From positions 1,425,501 through 1,489,500 of the forward strand of contig OX359275.1 of assembly GCA_947179155.2 (NCBI GenBank): DNA of 64,000 nucleotides. The letters run 5' to 3'. Each line of letters starts with the position of its first letter. Positions within the stretch are counted from its first letter, which is position 1. Below are positions 47,455-59,000 of this stretch, in pieces. This DNA is from Hedera helix (lineage: Eukaryota; Streptophyta; Magnoliopsida; Apiales; Araliaceae). The position numbers and the translations under genes were made by a program. The notes under the pieces were generated by a model that worked only from the letters and a program-made list of their open reading frames with translations, made no database searches and was not told where the DNA came from.

Positions 47455-50400
47455 TGTAATGTCCTAGAATTTCCACGTCTTTATTAATTAAATTATTAAT
47501 TTAATTTCCAACGAGTTAGTTTTACGAGATTATTTAAATATTTTTATGTGATTAATTAATTATGTGATTAAATAATTATGTAATTAATTACTAAAATTAA
47601 TTAAAGGGGGTCACTAATATGTTATTAAATTAGTGAACAAACCCTAAAGTTTTAATATCAAAATAATTGATAAGTTTCCTATTAATTAAATATTCAATTA
47701 AATTGAATATAATGAGGGAATTAAATATAATAAATTAATTAATATGATTATTAATTAATGTAAATAATGTGAAATATTAATAATAATATTTATTAGTCCA
47801 TTTAGTAATTTAATACTTATGGGTTAGAATATTTAATTATTTATTCAATGTAATTATTTATTTAATCATGGATTGAATAATTAATGTGTAAATTATTAAA
47901 TTAGCCCAACATGGGTCAATTAGTAGCCCAAGTGGAGAATAATAAAATTTGACAATTTAGTAGCCCAAACAATTTAATAGAAGCCCAATTGGTATTTTAA
48001 ATTAAAGCCCAATGATTGGCCCACTTGGAAAATACTTAAATTAACTATTAATTGTTTAAAAGTGGAATGTAACACTCATTTTGGGACAAATCAAAAGTCA
48101 CCAACCGAGAGCATACAAGAAGGAGGAGAGAGAATGTGTTGTTTTTATTATTATTATTATTATTTGATTTTTCATTTATTTAATTAAAATGATTGCTTGT
48201 TTTATTTTTAAAGTACATGAAACCATGCTTCTTTTCACCAACCAAGTCATGGCTAGCTTTCTTGTGTAAGTATCCATATAGGGGCATGGGCTAAATTATT
48301 AGATATATTATGTATCTATCATATTTTTCAAGTATACTTGGAATGGGTAAATGTTACTTCATTATTTTCTCCAAGTTTCAAAATAGTGAGTTTGAGAGCA
48401 AAATATTTTGAGAGAGAGCAAGAGAAGGAGAAGGAGTGCTAAGCTAGTTTATGTCTTCAAGATTCACAACATATTTTGGGAGAAAAAGAAGAATATCCAT
48501 TAAATCAAGGTAATGGTTATTTTAAATGAAGTTTTATTTTTAAATTAAATAAATCATCATGTTAGTATAAACATGTTAATATAGTTATTGATGTGTAGTT
48601 GTAATATTTATGCCATGCTTGAGTTTAATATGTTTGATTTGTATTTTGGTATATTTTATATGCTAAAATATGTATTTAATAGTGTATAATCAAGTCTTGA
48701 AATATATGACCAAAAATATTTTTATAAAACTTAGGTTTGATGTTCTAATATTATAGAACATTAAATCATGAGAAAAACAAAGTTTGAATCACTAGAAATG
48801 GAGTTATACACAAAAAGTTATGATTTATGGTAGTTTATGTGATGTAAAATTTTTTATAAAAAAATAATGATATTAAATCATGAAAAATTAATTTTTCATG
48901 TTATAAATTAATATAAGGTGTTTGGTATTTTTTTTGGATTTTTATTGATGATTTAAAGCTTACTTGATGGTATAGTTTTTATTAAAGTGTGTATTTCTGG
49001 TCACTGTTCACACCCTGTTGGGAAGAAAAATAAAAACTCTGGCTGCGCAATGCGCGCCACTGTTCACCGCCAGACACGGAGCCAAACGACGCCGTTTGGC
49101 GTATAAAAGAAAATGACCTTCGCGCAATGCGCGGAAGTCGATTTTCACTGTTTCTAAACGACACCGTTTTGGGCCGTATAATCTGAAAACGCGCGCCATG
49201 CGCGGTAAGAAATTTTCGGCGGAATTACGATTCTGCCCCTCCGTGTTTTTCTTGGCAGAATTACCATTTTGCCCTCGGATCAGTTTTCTGATTAATTACG
49301 AAATTGCCATCGATCCGGTTTTTCAACTTAATTACGAAAATGCCATTCGGGTAAATTTTAATTAATTTAAATATTTGAAAATTAATTTAAAATTATAACA
49401 AAAATAATAATAATACAAAAATAATATTGGGGAGAATATTTTTCAATAAGTTTAATATTTAAATATTTTAAATATTAATCTAGTTAGCTAAACCATGGTT
49501 AAGTTAAATAAATTTATTATTTATTTATTATTTTAAATGTTAATAATAAATAAAGATGATAAATTAGCAATTATTATTTAATGCCTATTAAATAATATTT
49601 AAAGAGAGATAAAATTTATAAATTAATTATTTATTATTTAAATATTATTAAATAATAAATAAGGATAATTAAGTAATTAAGTATTATTTAATTAACATTA
49701 AATAATGATTAATGGAAATTAAGTTATTAGAGTAATAATTTATTATTTAATTTAAATAATAAACAAGAATGATTTGATTATTATTTAACCTTAAATAATA
49801 ATTAAAATTAATTAAATAATTAATTATTATTTAATTGACATTAAATAATAATTTAAGAGGATTAAGATTAGTAAATTATTATTTAATTTCCTTAAATTAA
49901 ATAATAAGTAAGGTTAATTACTTATTTAATTATTGGTTGATTAACATTAAATTAAAGAAGGTTAAAATTAAGTCAATAATTATTTATTATTTAATTATAA
50001 TTAAATAATAAGTAAGTACAATTAGTTATTATTTATTTTAAATAATAACTAGAGTTAATTAATTAATTTCTATTTAACCAAGATTAAATAGTAATTAAAT
50101 AGAGATTGAGTTAATAAAATAAATTAAATTTAATTATGATTTAATTAAACAATTGTAATAAGTTGTTTAAGGGTTTAATAAGTGTCCAACACTTAAGAAA
50201 AATATTTTCTAACTTATTAAATTATTAACCTAAAATGATTAAGTATCTATAAGGTTAATAATATTGTTTAGACTAATGTAAATTATGTGTTAGTACTTAT
50301 GTGTGGTAAATAAGTTCATTATTAAGCGTATAGTTATGCAAATACGCCGTACTAATTATTAGACCGACTTTATTAATGTTAGGTCTTTCAAAGCAAGTTA

Positions 50401-51391
50401 GTTAAAGCTAGACAATTATTGTAGCTGAGCAAACAGGCAAGTTCTCTAACCCTACTCATTTATTGTTGAACAAGTTTCTATACTTGTATTTATTGTCAAA
50501 ACTTGAAGTGGTTTAATTATTTAAAATTATCCCACATCCATATTGTTTATAAAATCGCACTTGGTGCACTTGAAGCTTATTAGTTCTTGATTCATGAACT
50601 GTATTAAAAATGTCAAAAGCTAATAGTTCAGCTAGACATTTCGTTTATAAATTCAATACTTGAATGCTTTTAAAAGCTTATCCAAACCATTGTTGGGTGC
50701 GGATTTCTTATATTAAGTCTGAGAATTGAACAACCCTAAATTAGGGGATTTTGTGTCGGGAAACCGACTTTGGGCGCCAGTGACTAAATGTAATGCATAT
50801 ACAGCGGGTTGAATAGGCTGATCCCCTTGAAAATCAAACAACTCAAAGGGTCAGAGGAAACTCTATTATACCCTCGTTAGTTCAGGGTCCTTAGTGACCA
50901 CTCAGCATTTTAAGATTCAAATATTCTGTTTATTAAAATTTGAATCCTGTTTCATTCACAATTGTTATATCTATTGTTGAATCATTGATGATATTTCCCA
51001 TTCATTCATGATATATTAAATCTATATGATTGTTCTAAACTTGCTGAGCAAACTAGTTGCTCGTTCTTGCTATATCATGAACCATTTTTCAGATAATCCT
51101 GATTGCTCAAAGAAGGATAAAGGAAAAGGAAAGACCAGAGTTTAAGTTAGTTTATGCATGCTAATTAGAAGCTTAAATGTGTATTTACTATTGAAATACC
51201 TTTTGTAATTCCTTATGATAGGAACTGTTGATGTTAAGGTTGATAGACCTTGGTATTGTAACCTTTTGAAGGGAACCAATATGTATTATTCCGCGATATT
51301 TAAATGCAATGTATGTATTTAATTGTTAGTAATGTGTTGAATAGTGAGAACCAAACTCGAGGTTATGGAACCCGAGTTTGGGGTCGTCACA
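47455..51391 (+). mobile_element. F1 solo LTR, 3,937 bp, TSD GGGCC
   Basis: It starts TGTAATGTCCTAGAATTTCC and ends GAGTTTGGGGTCGTCACA, flanked by GGGCC at 47450-47454 and 51392-51396. The intact E3 LTR shows the empty site. The stretch holds no gene. Its first 2.6 kb is the inverse of 1-2584. Long AT-rich blocks of the type TTAAATAATAATTAA fill 49500-50160. Confidence 0.94.
49042..49345 (+). promoter_or_regulatory. Palindrome cassette in F1 solo LTR
   Basis: It holds GCTGCGCAATGCGCGCC (49042-49058), CCAAACGACGCCGTTTGG (49082-49099), CTTCGCGCAATGCGCGG (49118-49134), AAACGACACCGTTTT (49156-49170) and GCGCGCCATGCGCGG (49191-49205). AATTACGAAAATGCC-type modules follow up to about 49345. It is the same arrangement as at 681-986, with a few CpG-type changes. 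Confidence 0.6.
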
Positions 51392-51447
51392 GGGCCTACC
51401 CTAATATGAATTGCCAGATCAGACTTAGCGAAATATTCATCCTAATA
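51392..51447 (-). mobile_element. E3 5' LTR, piece 3 of 3
   Basis: The last piece of the E3 LTR runs from the GGGCC copy to CCTAATA, matching CTTAACA of the intact LTR. It is followed by the ATCGT target copy of E3 (51448-51452). Confidence 0.88.
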
Positions 51448-51452
51448 ATCGT

Positions 51453-52309
51453 ATATAGTACTCTCCTCATTCTAAAATATAAGGTTCTTATTGATTTTTA
51501 AAAAATTAATTAGTTTGAGGCATTTCAAATTTAAAATTGATATTATATTACAATATATAACTCTACACAAAAGGAAAAGAAAAAAAACTCTTACATTGTT
51601 AGAGGATATAATATGAGTTTTTAATATGATAAGTATTTCATTACTTTTTAATAAAGTTTTTAGAGTTTATTTTCATAAATAACTCAAAAATGAATATCTA
51701 TTTTCTGAGTACCAATAAAAAAATATTCAATTAATTCAGCTAACTTTTATTTGTTGTTCTCCTTATTATATATAGTATAGATTTATTCTACAGAGTAATT
51801 AATTATTATTTTAAAAGTTAATAATTGAAACATATTGTATGTAATTGTATTATATTTACACTTATATCTTATAATAGTAATAAATTAATTTTATTTTTAA
51901 TTATCTAGTTTGAAATAAATATTTTTTTACATTAAATAATAAAGATTGAAATAATTGTTGCAAAATAAATTCCTTGGGCATTTGGCATATTCAATCAATT
52001 TATAATTTTATAGGAAAAAATAGATTACAGATGATATCCAACTGTATATTTTGATCATTTATTGTGTAAATCAGAATTAGCATAGGCTACGCATTAAATA
52101 TAATATAGTTTTTTTAAAAAGAAAAAAAGTAATTGATTATATATAATTAGGTTTGACAATTTCTCCCAAATTTGATAGAATTCGCTTGATTCTGACTCGA
52201 CCCAAAATTTAAAATCCTATAAGGTTATCGGTTATGGTCGGGTATAGAATATATCCTCTCATTCTGCATTTGACGGGATTATATGTGTGTGTGTATATAT
52301 AGGTAAAAA
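51453..52309. other. AT-rich intergenic DNA, nothing recognised
   Basis: Unique-looking AT-rich sequence between the transposon nest and the host gene. No gene or repeat structure is supported. Confidence 0.6.
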
Positions 52310-52458
52310 TGTAAGTACACTACTGTGTATCTATATTGTAGGCTTTTAGCGACGGTTTGAATGGCTATGGCGACAGTACTATCAAGAAAACTGTCACCAT
52401 AGCAATTAAAACTGTCACCAAAAGCCTACCGTGTAGGTACACAGCTGTGTACCTACAT
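52310..52458. repeat. 149-bp foldback (MITE-like) element
   Basis: Terminal inverted repeats of about 48 bp: TGTAAGTACACTACTGTGTA ... TAGGCTTTTAGCGACGGTTT on the left is mirrored by AAACTGTCACCAAAAGCCTA ... TACACAGCTGTGTACCTACA on the right. The inner part also pairs (GGCTATGGCGACAGT with ACTGTCACCATAGC), so nearly the whole unit can fold into one hairpin. It lies about 620 bp upstream of the DUF1664 start codon. The superfamily is not assigned. Confidence 0.75.
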
Positions 52459-52463
52459 ATACC

Positions 52464-52467
<4 letters not shown>

Positions 52468-52498
<31 letters not shown>
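52468..52498. repeat. (TA)n microsatellite
   Basis: About 15 TA units directly after the foldback element. Confidence 0.9.
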
Positions 52499-52501
<3 letters not shown>

Positions 52502-52639
52502 TTATGTATTTATTTAGGTTATTTCATTATAAGTTCATAGTATTCATAGTATAATATATTATTAATAATAGAAATGTTATATGTTATTTAATTTTGAATT
52601 AAAAATAAATATATAAAATAATATAAAAAATTTAATTTT

Positions 52640-53082
52640 AAAAAAAATAATGGAATAAGAAGAACGAATATGGGATGTTACTTTTAAGGACGGGTCGAGT
52701 TCGAAAGATAATTCCACATGAACGAAACCGATACTAGAAGGGATCTCCCGAATCATAGCCAACACTCGTTGCCAGGCCAATACTCAGCTCTTGACCCGCA
52801 GTAACTAATCCAACTTGTCCAGTAAGTCAGGGGCAGAATAGTAACAAAGCCATCGAGAGGAAAGAATGTTGTTCTCTTCGGCAAAATCGCAGCTAGGGTT
52901 TGGTTGTATGTAAATAGTGTGTATAGTCTCTATAGTCGATCCCCACTTTTTTACTGTTCTATTTGTTTTCAAAGTTCTTTCAATTTTCACGAATTTGGGT
53001 GGGTACCAGAACACTTGAATTTCTGCATTTGGATGTTTAAATTTTCTGCAAAGATTCTCTCTGAGCTATTGTTTACCTGGCG
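52640..53082 (+). promoter_or_regulatory. Probable promoter and 5' leader of the DUF1664 gene
   Basis: Base composition becomes more balanced here. TAGGGTTT at 52894-52901 is a telo-box-type word common in 5' regions of housekeeping plant genes. CT-rich sequence follows (52915-53070), fitting an untranslated leader. The transcription start cannot be placed from sequence alone. Confidence 0.4.
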
Positions 53083-56000
53083 ATGGCCCTCCCTCTCGGG
53101 AAGCTCACCATTCTTGTTGGTGCAGGTGTGTACATGTTTATATGTTCTCTATGTGATTGCCAGATTGTTTGTATTCGTTCTCCCCTGAATTCGTCAGAGT
53201 TGATGCTTAATTCAGTTTCATTTGCTATGTTTTATTCCATTAAATATTTATTGAATGTTATGAGAAACCCTAAAATTTTCTGGTCATTTAGCAATACAAA
53301 CAAGAATCAAATTTTATAATCCAGTCACTACATAAAAATTAGTAAAGAGAAATGAGCAGAATAGTCACATTGTGTTTGAAGTAAGCTAGTTATGCTATAC
53401 GTTCACTATATTCTCTTTGTCTCGTCTTTTGGGGTGGTGGGTAAGTGATAAAAATTTAGCATAAAGAACTGAGAAAGCTTTCTTAGGAAATAGGAGCAGT
53501 TTTTATTGTAAAGTTCAGAACTTTGTTATGCAAAACAATACACGGGGAACTTCAGATGCTGCATTCACATTAAACATTCATATAAATGTGATGGAACTGT
53601 AAGGCTCCTAGTAGATAATTAAGTGCATGTTTGTTGGATGTTAACAATTTATTTACAGTCTGCGAATATGGAAGATGAAATTGCTTTTTTGTGCTAGCAG
53701 TGTGACCAATTACTGGAGATAATAACTCCAATGTACCAAAACCTTTAGTCTTTTGATATTCCAAACAGTTTCTCTGGAGTCAGGTTTTGTTCAAGTTCAT
53801 ATCATTTCAATTTTCATGGTTTACTTTCCCTGACGTTATTCTCATGTTAGTAGCATGGTTATTACTTGTGTTTTATTTGAAGGTACTGATTGGTACATTT
53901 TAATTGCTTATTGTAATTATGAAATGCATAAAACAATTACTGGTTTCAAAGGAAGTAATTTTTTTTACGATGCTGCCAAACTCAACTGATTTAAAGTGGG
54001 CTAAGGAACAAATTTACAGTTGAGACAACTTCTTAATGTTCATAGTGAACCGAGATTGCCAGCTAACTAGGCATTTTATCCTTTGCAGGCATTGTCGGGT
54101 CGGTTCTTGTAAAAGAAGGACGAATTTCCAATGTCTCCGATTTTTTCTCAGGTGCTCTCAAGGTAATTTTGATATGAGTAGTTATATACAGACGTAATAT
54201 GTACACAAAAATTGACAAAGAGAATGACGTGGCTCATTTGGACCATGGTCCATGCATTTAAATGATTTAAAACATCATGTTCTTTACCTTTTGTTTTTTA
54301 TTTTAAAATTGCCATTGCCACATCATTGTTGTGCGAATTCTGTCTATGTTAATTAATTTTTGCATTTCTTCTTTGCAGATTGTTTTCAAGCAGATTAAAA
54401 AAGATGATGCCACCACATTAAGAGCAAAACCACCAAACGACTCTTTGTTGGCACAGGTTTACAATTTTTTCTTTAATTTTCACTTTGGATCTTAATAGCC
54501 ATTCACTTGTCTTGCGATCTAGGAATGATTTTTTTAACACGATATTGGCCTTAACCTTCAAGCTTATTGAAAGAATAAATATTGGATAAGAATCTATCAC
54601 CCCCCCCTCCCCATCCCCATCCCCATCCCCATCCCCATCCCCATCCCCCATTTTGAACCGCCATATGATGGGGGATAACAATTATATTTATTTATTTATG
54701 GAACTGATGTATTTATTTATGTATGAAATTGTTGTAATTTTAGGAGATAGATAGTATTTTATTAGTTATGTTATTTTAGTATTTTAATAATTTAGGAGTT
54801 GGTTGGTATTTTATTTTCATTAATAAGGGTATTTTTGTCTTTTTAATATTTTCTGCAGATTAGGGTTTTGTGGCATATTTAAACAGTCGTGTACTCCCAG
54901 ATTACACGCGTTATTGATTATTAAGAATTCCTTTTGGCTGAGTTGAAATCCTAAATTTTTTCTAGGGCTAATAGACGTGGAGTTGAAGTACTAAATTCTT
55001 AGTGATTTGTGCGCAGAGCTAAATAGTATTTTATTAGTAAGGGTATTTTTGTCTTTTAATATTTTAGAAGATAGTTGGTATTTTATTTTAATTAGTTAGG
55101 GTATTTTTGTCTTTCATTATTTTTGGGAATTAGGATTTGAGTCCTATTTAGCTTAGGATTTGTGTTATATTTAAAGGCTTTGTACTATCAGAATTGGATA
55201 GATTACATTATTGATTATTGAGTATTCCTTAGTTTATTTTTATGGTAGAGATAAATGCCCTAGGGTTAATAGACATAGAGTTGAAACCTTAAACCCCTAG
55301 TGATTTATGCGCTGAGCTAAATCCAAGATTTTTGTTATAAATATTTCCTACCAAATACACTGGTATCAGAGTAAGTTTCGTACCTGGTAACTTCTCACAG
55401 TTGCCAACATCGCTAGAAAATCCTACCATAATTTTTGCCAGAACCCTAGCCATCACCGTTGCTGCTTCCCAAGTCATCCGTACGTTGTTACTATCCTCCA
55501 AGCAGTCATCAATTTTAGTGAACCCAGATCGCGCACAAGGATTTTTTTTTATTAGAACCAACTTGCAATAGAAGACAGAGAAGAAGACAGAAGACGAAGC
55601 CAGAAGTAGAAACAGAAGAAAACCTTAGAAGAATAGAATTGAAGAAGAAAGGATAAGCAGAGGAAAAACAAGACATATTAGGAACTGACGAAGAAGAAGA
55701 CGAAGGAGGAGACGAAGGAGGACAGAGGAACTTACTTGTCGATCGTCTCGTCGTCGCTACCGTGCTCTCTCTCCATTGGCGACCATCGCGAAGCTAACAA
55801 TTTATCTCTCCACTGATCACTAACCATTGATCCCTCAGCTCTTTTGTTTGCCATCTCCGGCTAACGACCTCTCATCGAAGCCGCTTCGATTACTGCTTCT
55901 GTTGTGTCTCAGACTGCCTTTAAGATTTGCTGCGATTGAACAAATAAGAGGAAAGGTTGCGTTTGGTAAACATAATCTGAGATCCTCATTTCCTTTGTCA

Positions 56001-59000
56001 AATTACACTTTAGCCCTTCAAGTTCCTTTCTTTATTTTAAAACTTGCCATTGTTTCTGAATTTATATTATAGCCCTTGCTATTTCTTGGAATAGCCCCTA
56101 AGCCTGTAGTTTTTTGCGTTTTAGTCCCTGTTTAAAGAAAAAGAAAAGAAAACTTTTTATTTTATTTTATTAATTATTTTTAGTTTTGAGCTATTGCACC
56201 AATGTCCCGAGCCACAAAAGAGTTGATGGAACTATAAATAGATTATATTTGGTTTTTTTATAAAGAAAGTGACCGAATACGCTACCTTATCAATACATGT
56301 GGGTTTGCTACACGTTTGAAAATCGAGCAAGAAGTTATTAGATGGGATATTATTGATGCGGATGACAACCTTGCAGAATTGCAACGTCAGTATCAATATG
56401 AGCAAGGAAGAGTTGAAGCAAAAAAATGACTACAAGCTGAAACAAAGAAACGTCTACAAGCCAAAGCAATGAAATGTGAGCAAGAGGAAGAGAAAGAACA
56501 AGATAAAGATAAAAAGGATGATTATAATATTGACTACAGTCAATTGTGATGTATCAATGGAAATTCTTGAATATCCAAAGGTGGAACCAACAATTGTGTG
56601 TGAACCACTTGAGATTACAGACAGTTGTGACGTGTCTATGAAGATTCTTAAAATTCCAAAAGCTGAAAAGGCTAAACCCGAGATTGTGTGTGAAGATATC
56701 AACGGTGTTCTAACATATTCTTTCGATAAAGAGAAGCTTATGGATTATTCTGTCATGCTATAAAACTCGAGGTTGAGTTTTCTGTAACAAGGGGAGAAAT
56801 GATGGGATCATAGTTCTATTTATTTATTTATGGATTTATTTATTTATAGATTTGATGTATTTGTTTATTTATGGAATTGTGTAATTTTTAGGAGATAAAT
56901 AGTATTTTATTAGTAAGGGTATTTTTGTCTTTTAATATTTTAGAAGATAGTTGGTATTTTATTTTAATTAGTTAGGGTATTTTTGTCTTTCATTATTTTC
57001 TCTGCTTACTTTCATTTTTCTATTTACTTTTGAGAAAAGTCTTTTAAAAGCTTTGATTTCAGACAGTAGTTGAACTTACGATTTAGTGGCCCAAGAACTT
57101 GGGTTTGCATTAACCCTTTTTAATCCTTAACATGCTCAAGCTATGTTCTTACAAATGTTACTCGTTCTAGTGAACATATACCTCAAAAGTTTCCTTTCTG
57201 ACGGGTGTCTTATATTTGACTTTTGCAGGTCAACAGCCTACGGCAGGAGCTTCAACTCTTGGCATCAAATAGACCTATTACAATTGTAACATCTACAGGT
57301 TCAGGTTGGTCTTGTAACATGTATCAAATACTTATGTGTGCAAGCATACAAATATATTAGCAAGCATCCAATTCCATGTATCCTATATGCAGCGACGGAT
57401 TTTAGAGACTATCTCTACTATGTTAATGATTTTTTTTTAACACAATAAATATATTTATTATCACATGGGGTAGTCGGGGGTATAAATCCTAACCTCAAGA
57501 ACTACAATAAATAAGACCATCTTGGCTCTAACATAATGTCCCCATTGAGGCTAGATCAATTAATGCCTCCACTTGGGACCACTCCCATATATGGGAGAAT
57601 TTGATACCACTTGAACTAGAGCTCATTGATAATCTGTTTTTGTCATCCATGTGATTGGTTTAGGATTGTTCCTTCTAACAAATATAGAAATTTTCTACAA
57701 TTTTTATTATGGGATCAGCTCATTTGTCACTATTTTTGTCATCCATGCGATTGGCTTAGGGAGATTTGCTTCAATTTTTGTGATGGGATGAGCTCTTTTG
57801 TCACAGTTTTCTCTGAGGTTTATCAGCAAATGCCAACACTGAAGCATCCTGCATATAAAACCTGCTACACATGTATTAGTCCATGCAATGTTTATTAGAA
57901 GACCTTTTTCTCTTTCTACAATTTTTGTGATAAATGGGAAAGCACATCGAAGACTCTACTTATTTTAAGATTCATATTCTACATTTTTACGAAGTAATTC
58001 TGATGCACAAATTACTATCAGAAAATTCTCGAGCTATATGTCTTAATTGTATTAATTTTAACAATTATCTACAATGATAATAAAATAACGTTTGTTTTCA
58101 TAAATCCTTTGCACGTCTTAACCATCTGAACCAAATATGTGGCATTTGGGCCGGTTCTTGTTCCATTAAACTTCTATTTGAGTTTGGTGGTGTGCAAGGA
58201 TTTTTATCGATATGTATAGCCCTTATGACCAGCTTTGGGATAGGGTATCTGTTTTAGCTTCTTCTCTGTCATCGTTTACAATGGGTGCCTTTTGAGGTGT
58301 AACTTCTTTGATCTACAATAGGAACTTTTATTTGATTTTAGTATGTTTCGCCACCGGAAAAACCCACATTGAGGAAAATCAAAAGCATATAGAGGATATT
58401 TTTACTTACAAATACGTACTCTATGTTAAAAGAGATTTTGATAAAATAATTGTAAACAAAAAGAAACTCATGTCTTAACAATATTATGCTCCACTGTAGA
58501 AATGCTCAACAAATTTATGAGATTTCAGCGCAAAGTAATTCCTGGCTCATCACATTTCAATATAAAATGACCTTCATTGGAGGTAACATTTGTTCTATCA
58601 TAAATCTAAAGCAGGCATTCCGTCTCGTAAAGTGCAGTCATTCCTCCGCAATTTCGATGATGCCATAAATTGCTTTTCACAAATCTGCTAAGTCTTTTAG
58701 ACTGGCTGCTGTTTTAATTCAGCTCAAACTTTTCTTCCTACAGATCATCTCCACTCCTTTTAGAATCTTATTTGACAACATGATAGCCAGTTCAAACCTT
58801 TTCTGTTTGACTATGCACTTCTGTTGCTTCAGTTTGGTGGTTTTTCTTTTTATACTTTTCAACATGTAGAAAATTCTGCAGTGCATGGAAGAATTCTTGC
58901 ATTAATTTTTGCTAGATAAGCTTGTTGCTTTCAGGAAAACTGAAATCTATTTGGGCAGGCGGGTGGGTGAGTAATGCTTGCAATCGGTTGCCTTCTTCCT

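Larger units (their letters stand above)
12410..51447 (-). mobile_element. E3: Tat/Retand-type Ty3/gypsy retrotransposon with nested insertions
   Basis: The element lies on the minus strand: 5' LTR pieces at 23674-51447, then gag, protease, RT, two RNase H domains and integrase leftward to the 3' LTR at 12410-12890. The outer ends are flanked by ATCAT (12405-12409) and ATCGT (51448-51452), a 5-bp target duplication with one transition. DNGSS in the protease, a second archaeal-like RNase H and an antisense PF04195-like ORF are known traits of the Tat lineage. Nested in it are an LTR-like unit (18611-20445), E1 (23967-47330) and an F1 solo LTR (47455-51391). Without these insertions the element is about 9.9 kb. 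All its genes are broken. Confidence 0.88.

Noticed and set aside
56476..56763. 95-codon ORF in DUF1664 intron 3 as an independent gene.
   Set aside because: It lies between the primer site and polypurine tract of a small LTR element, so it is treated as the element's internal sequence.
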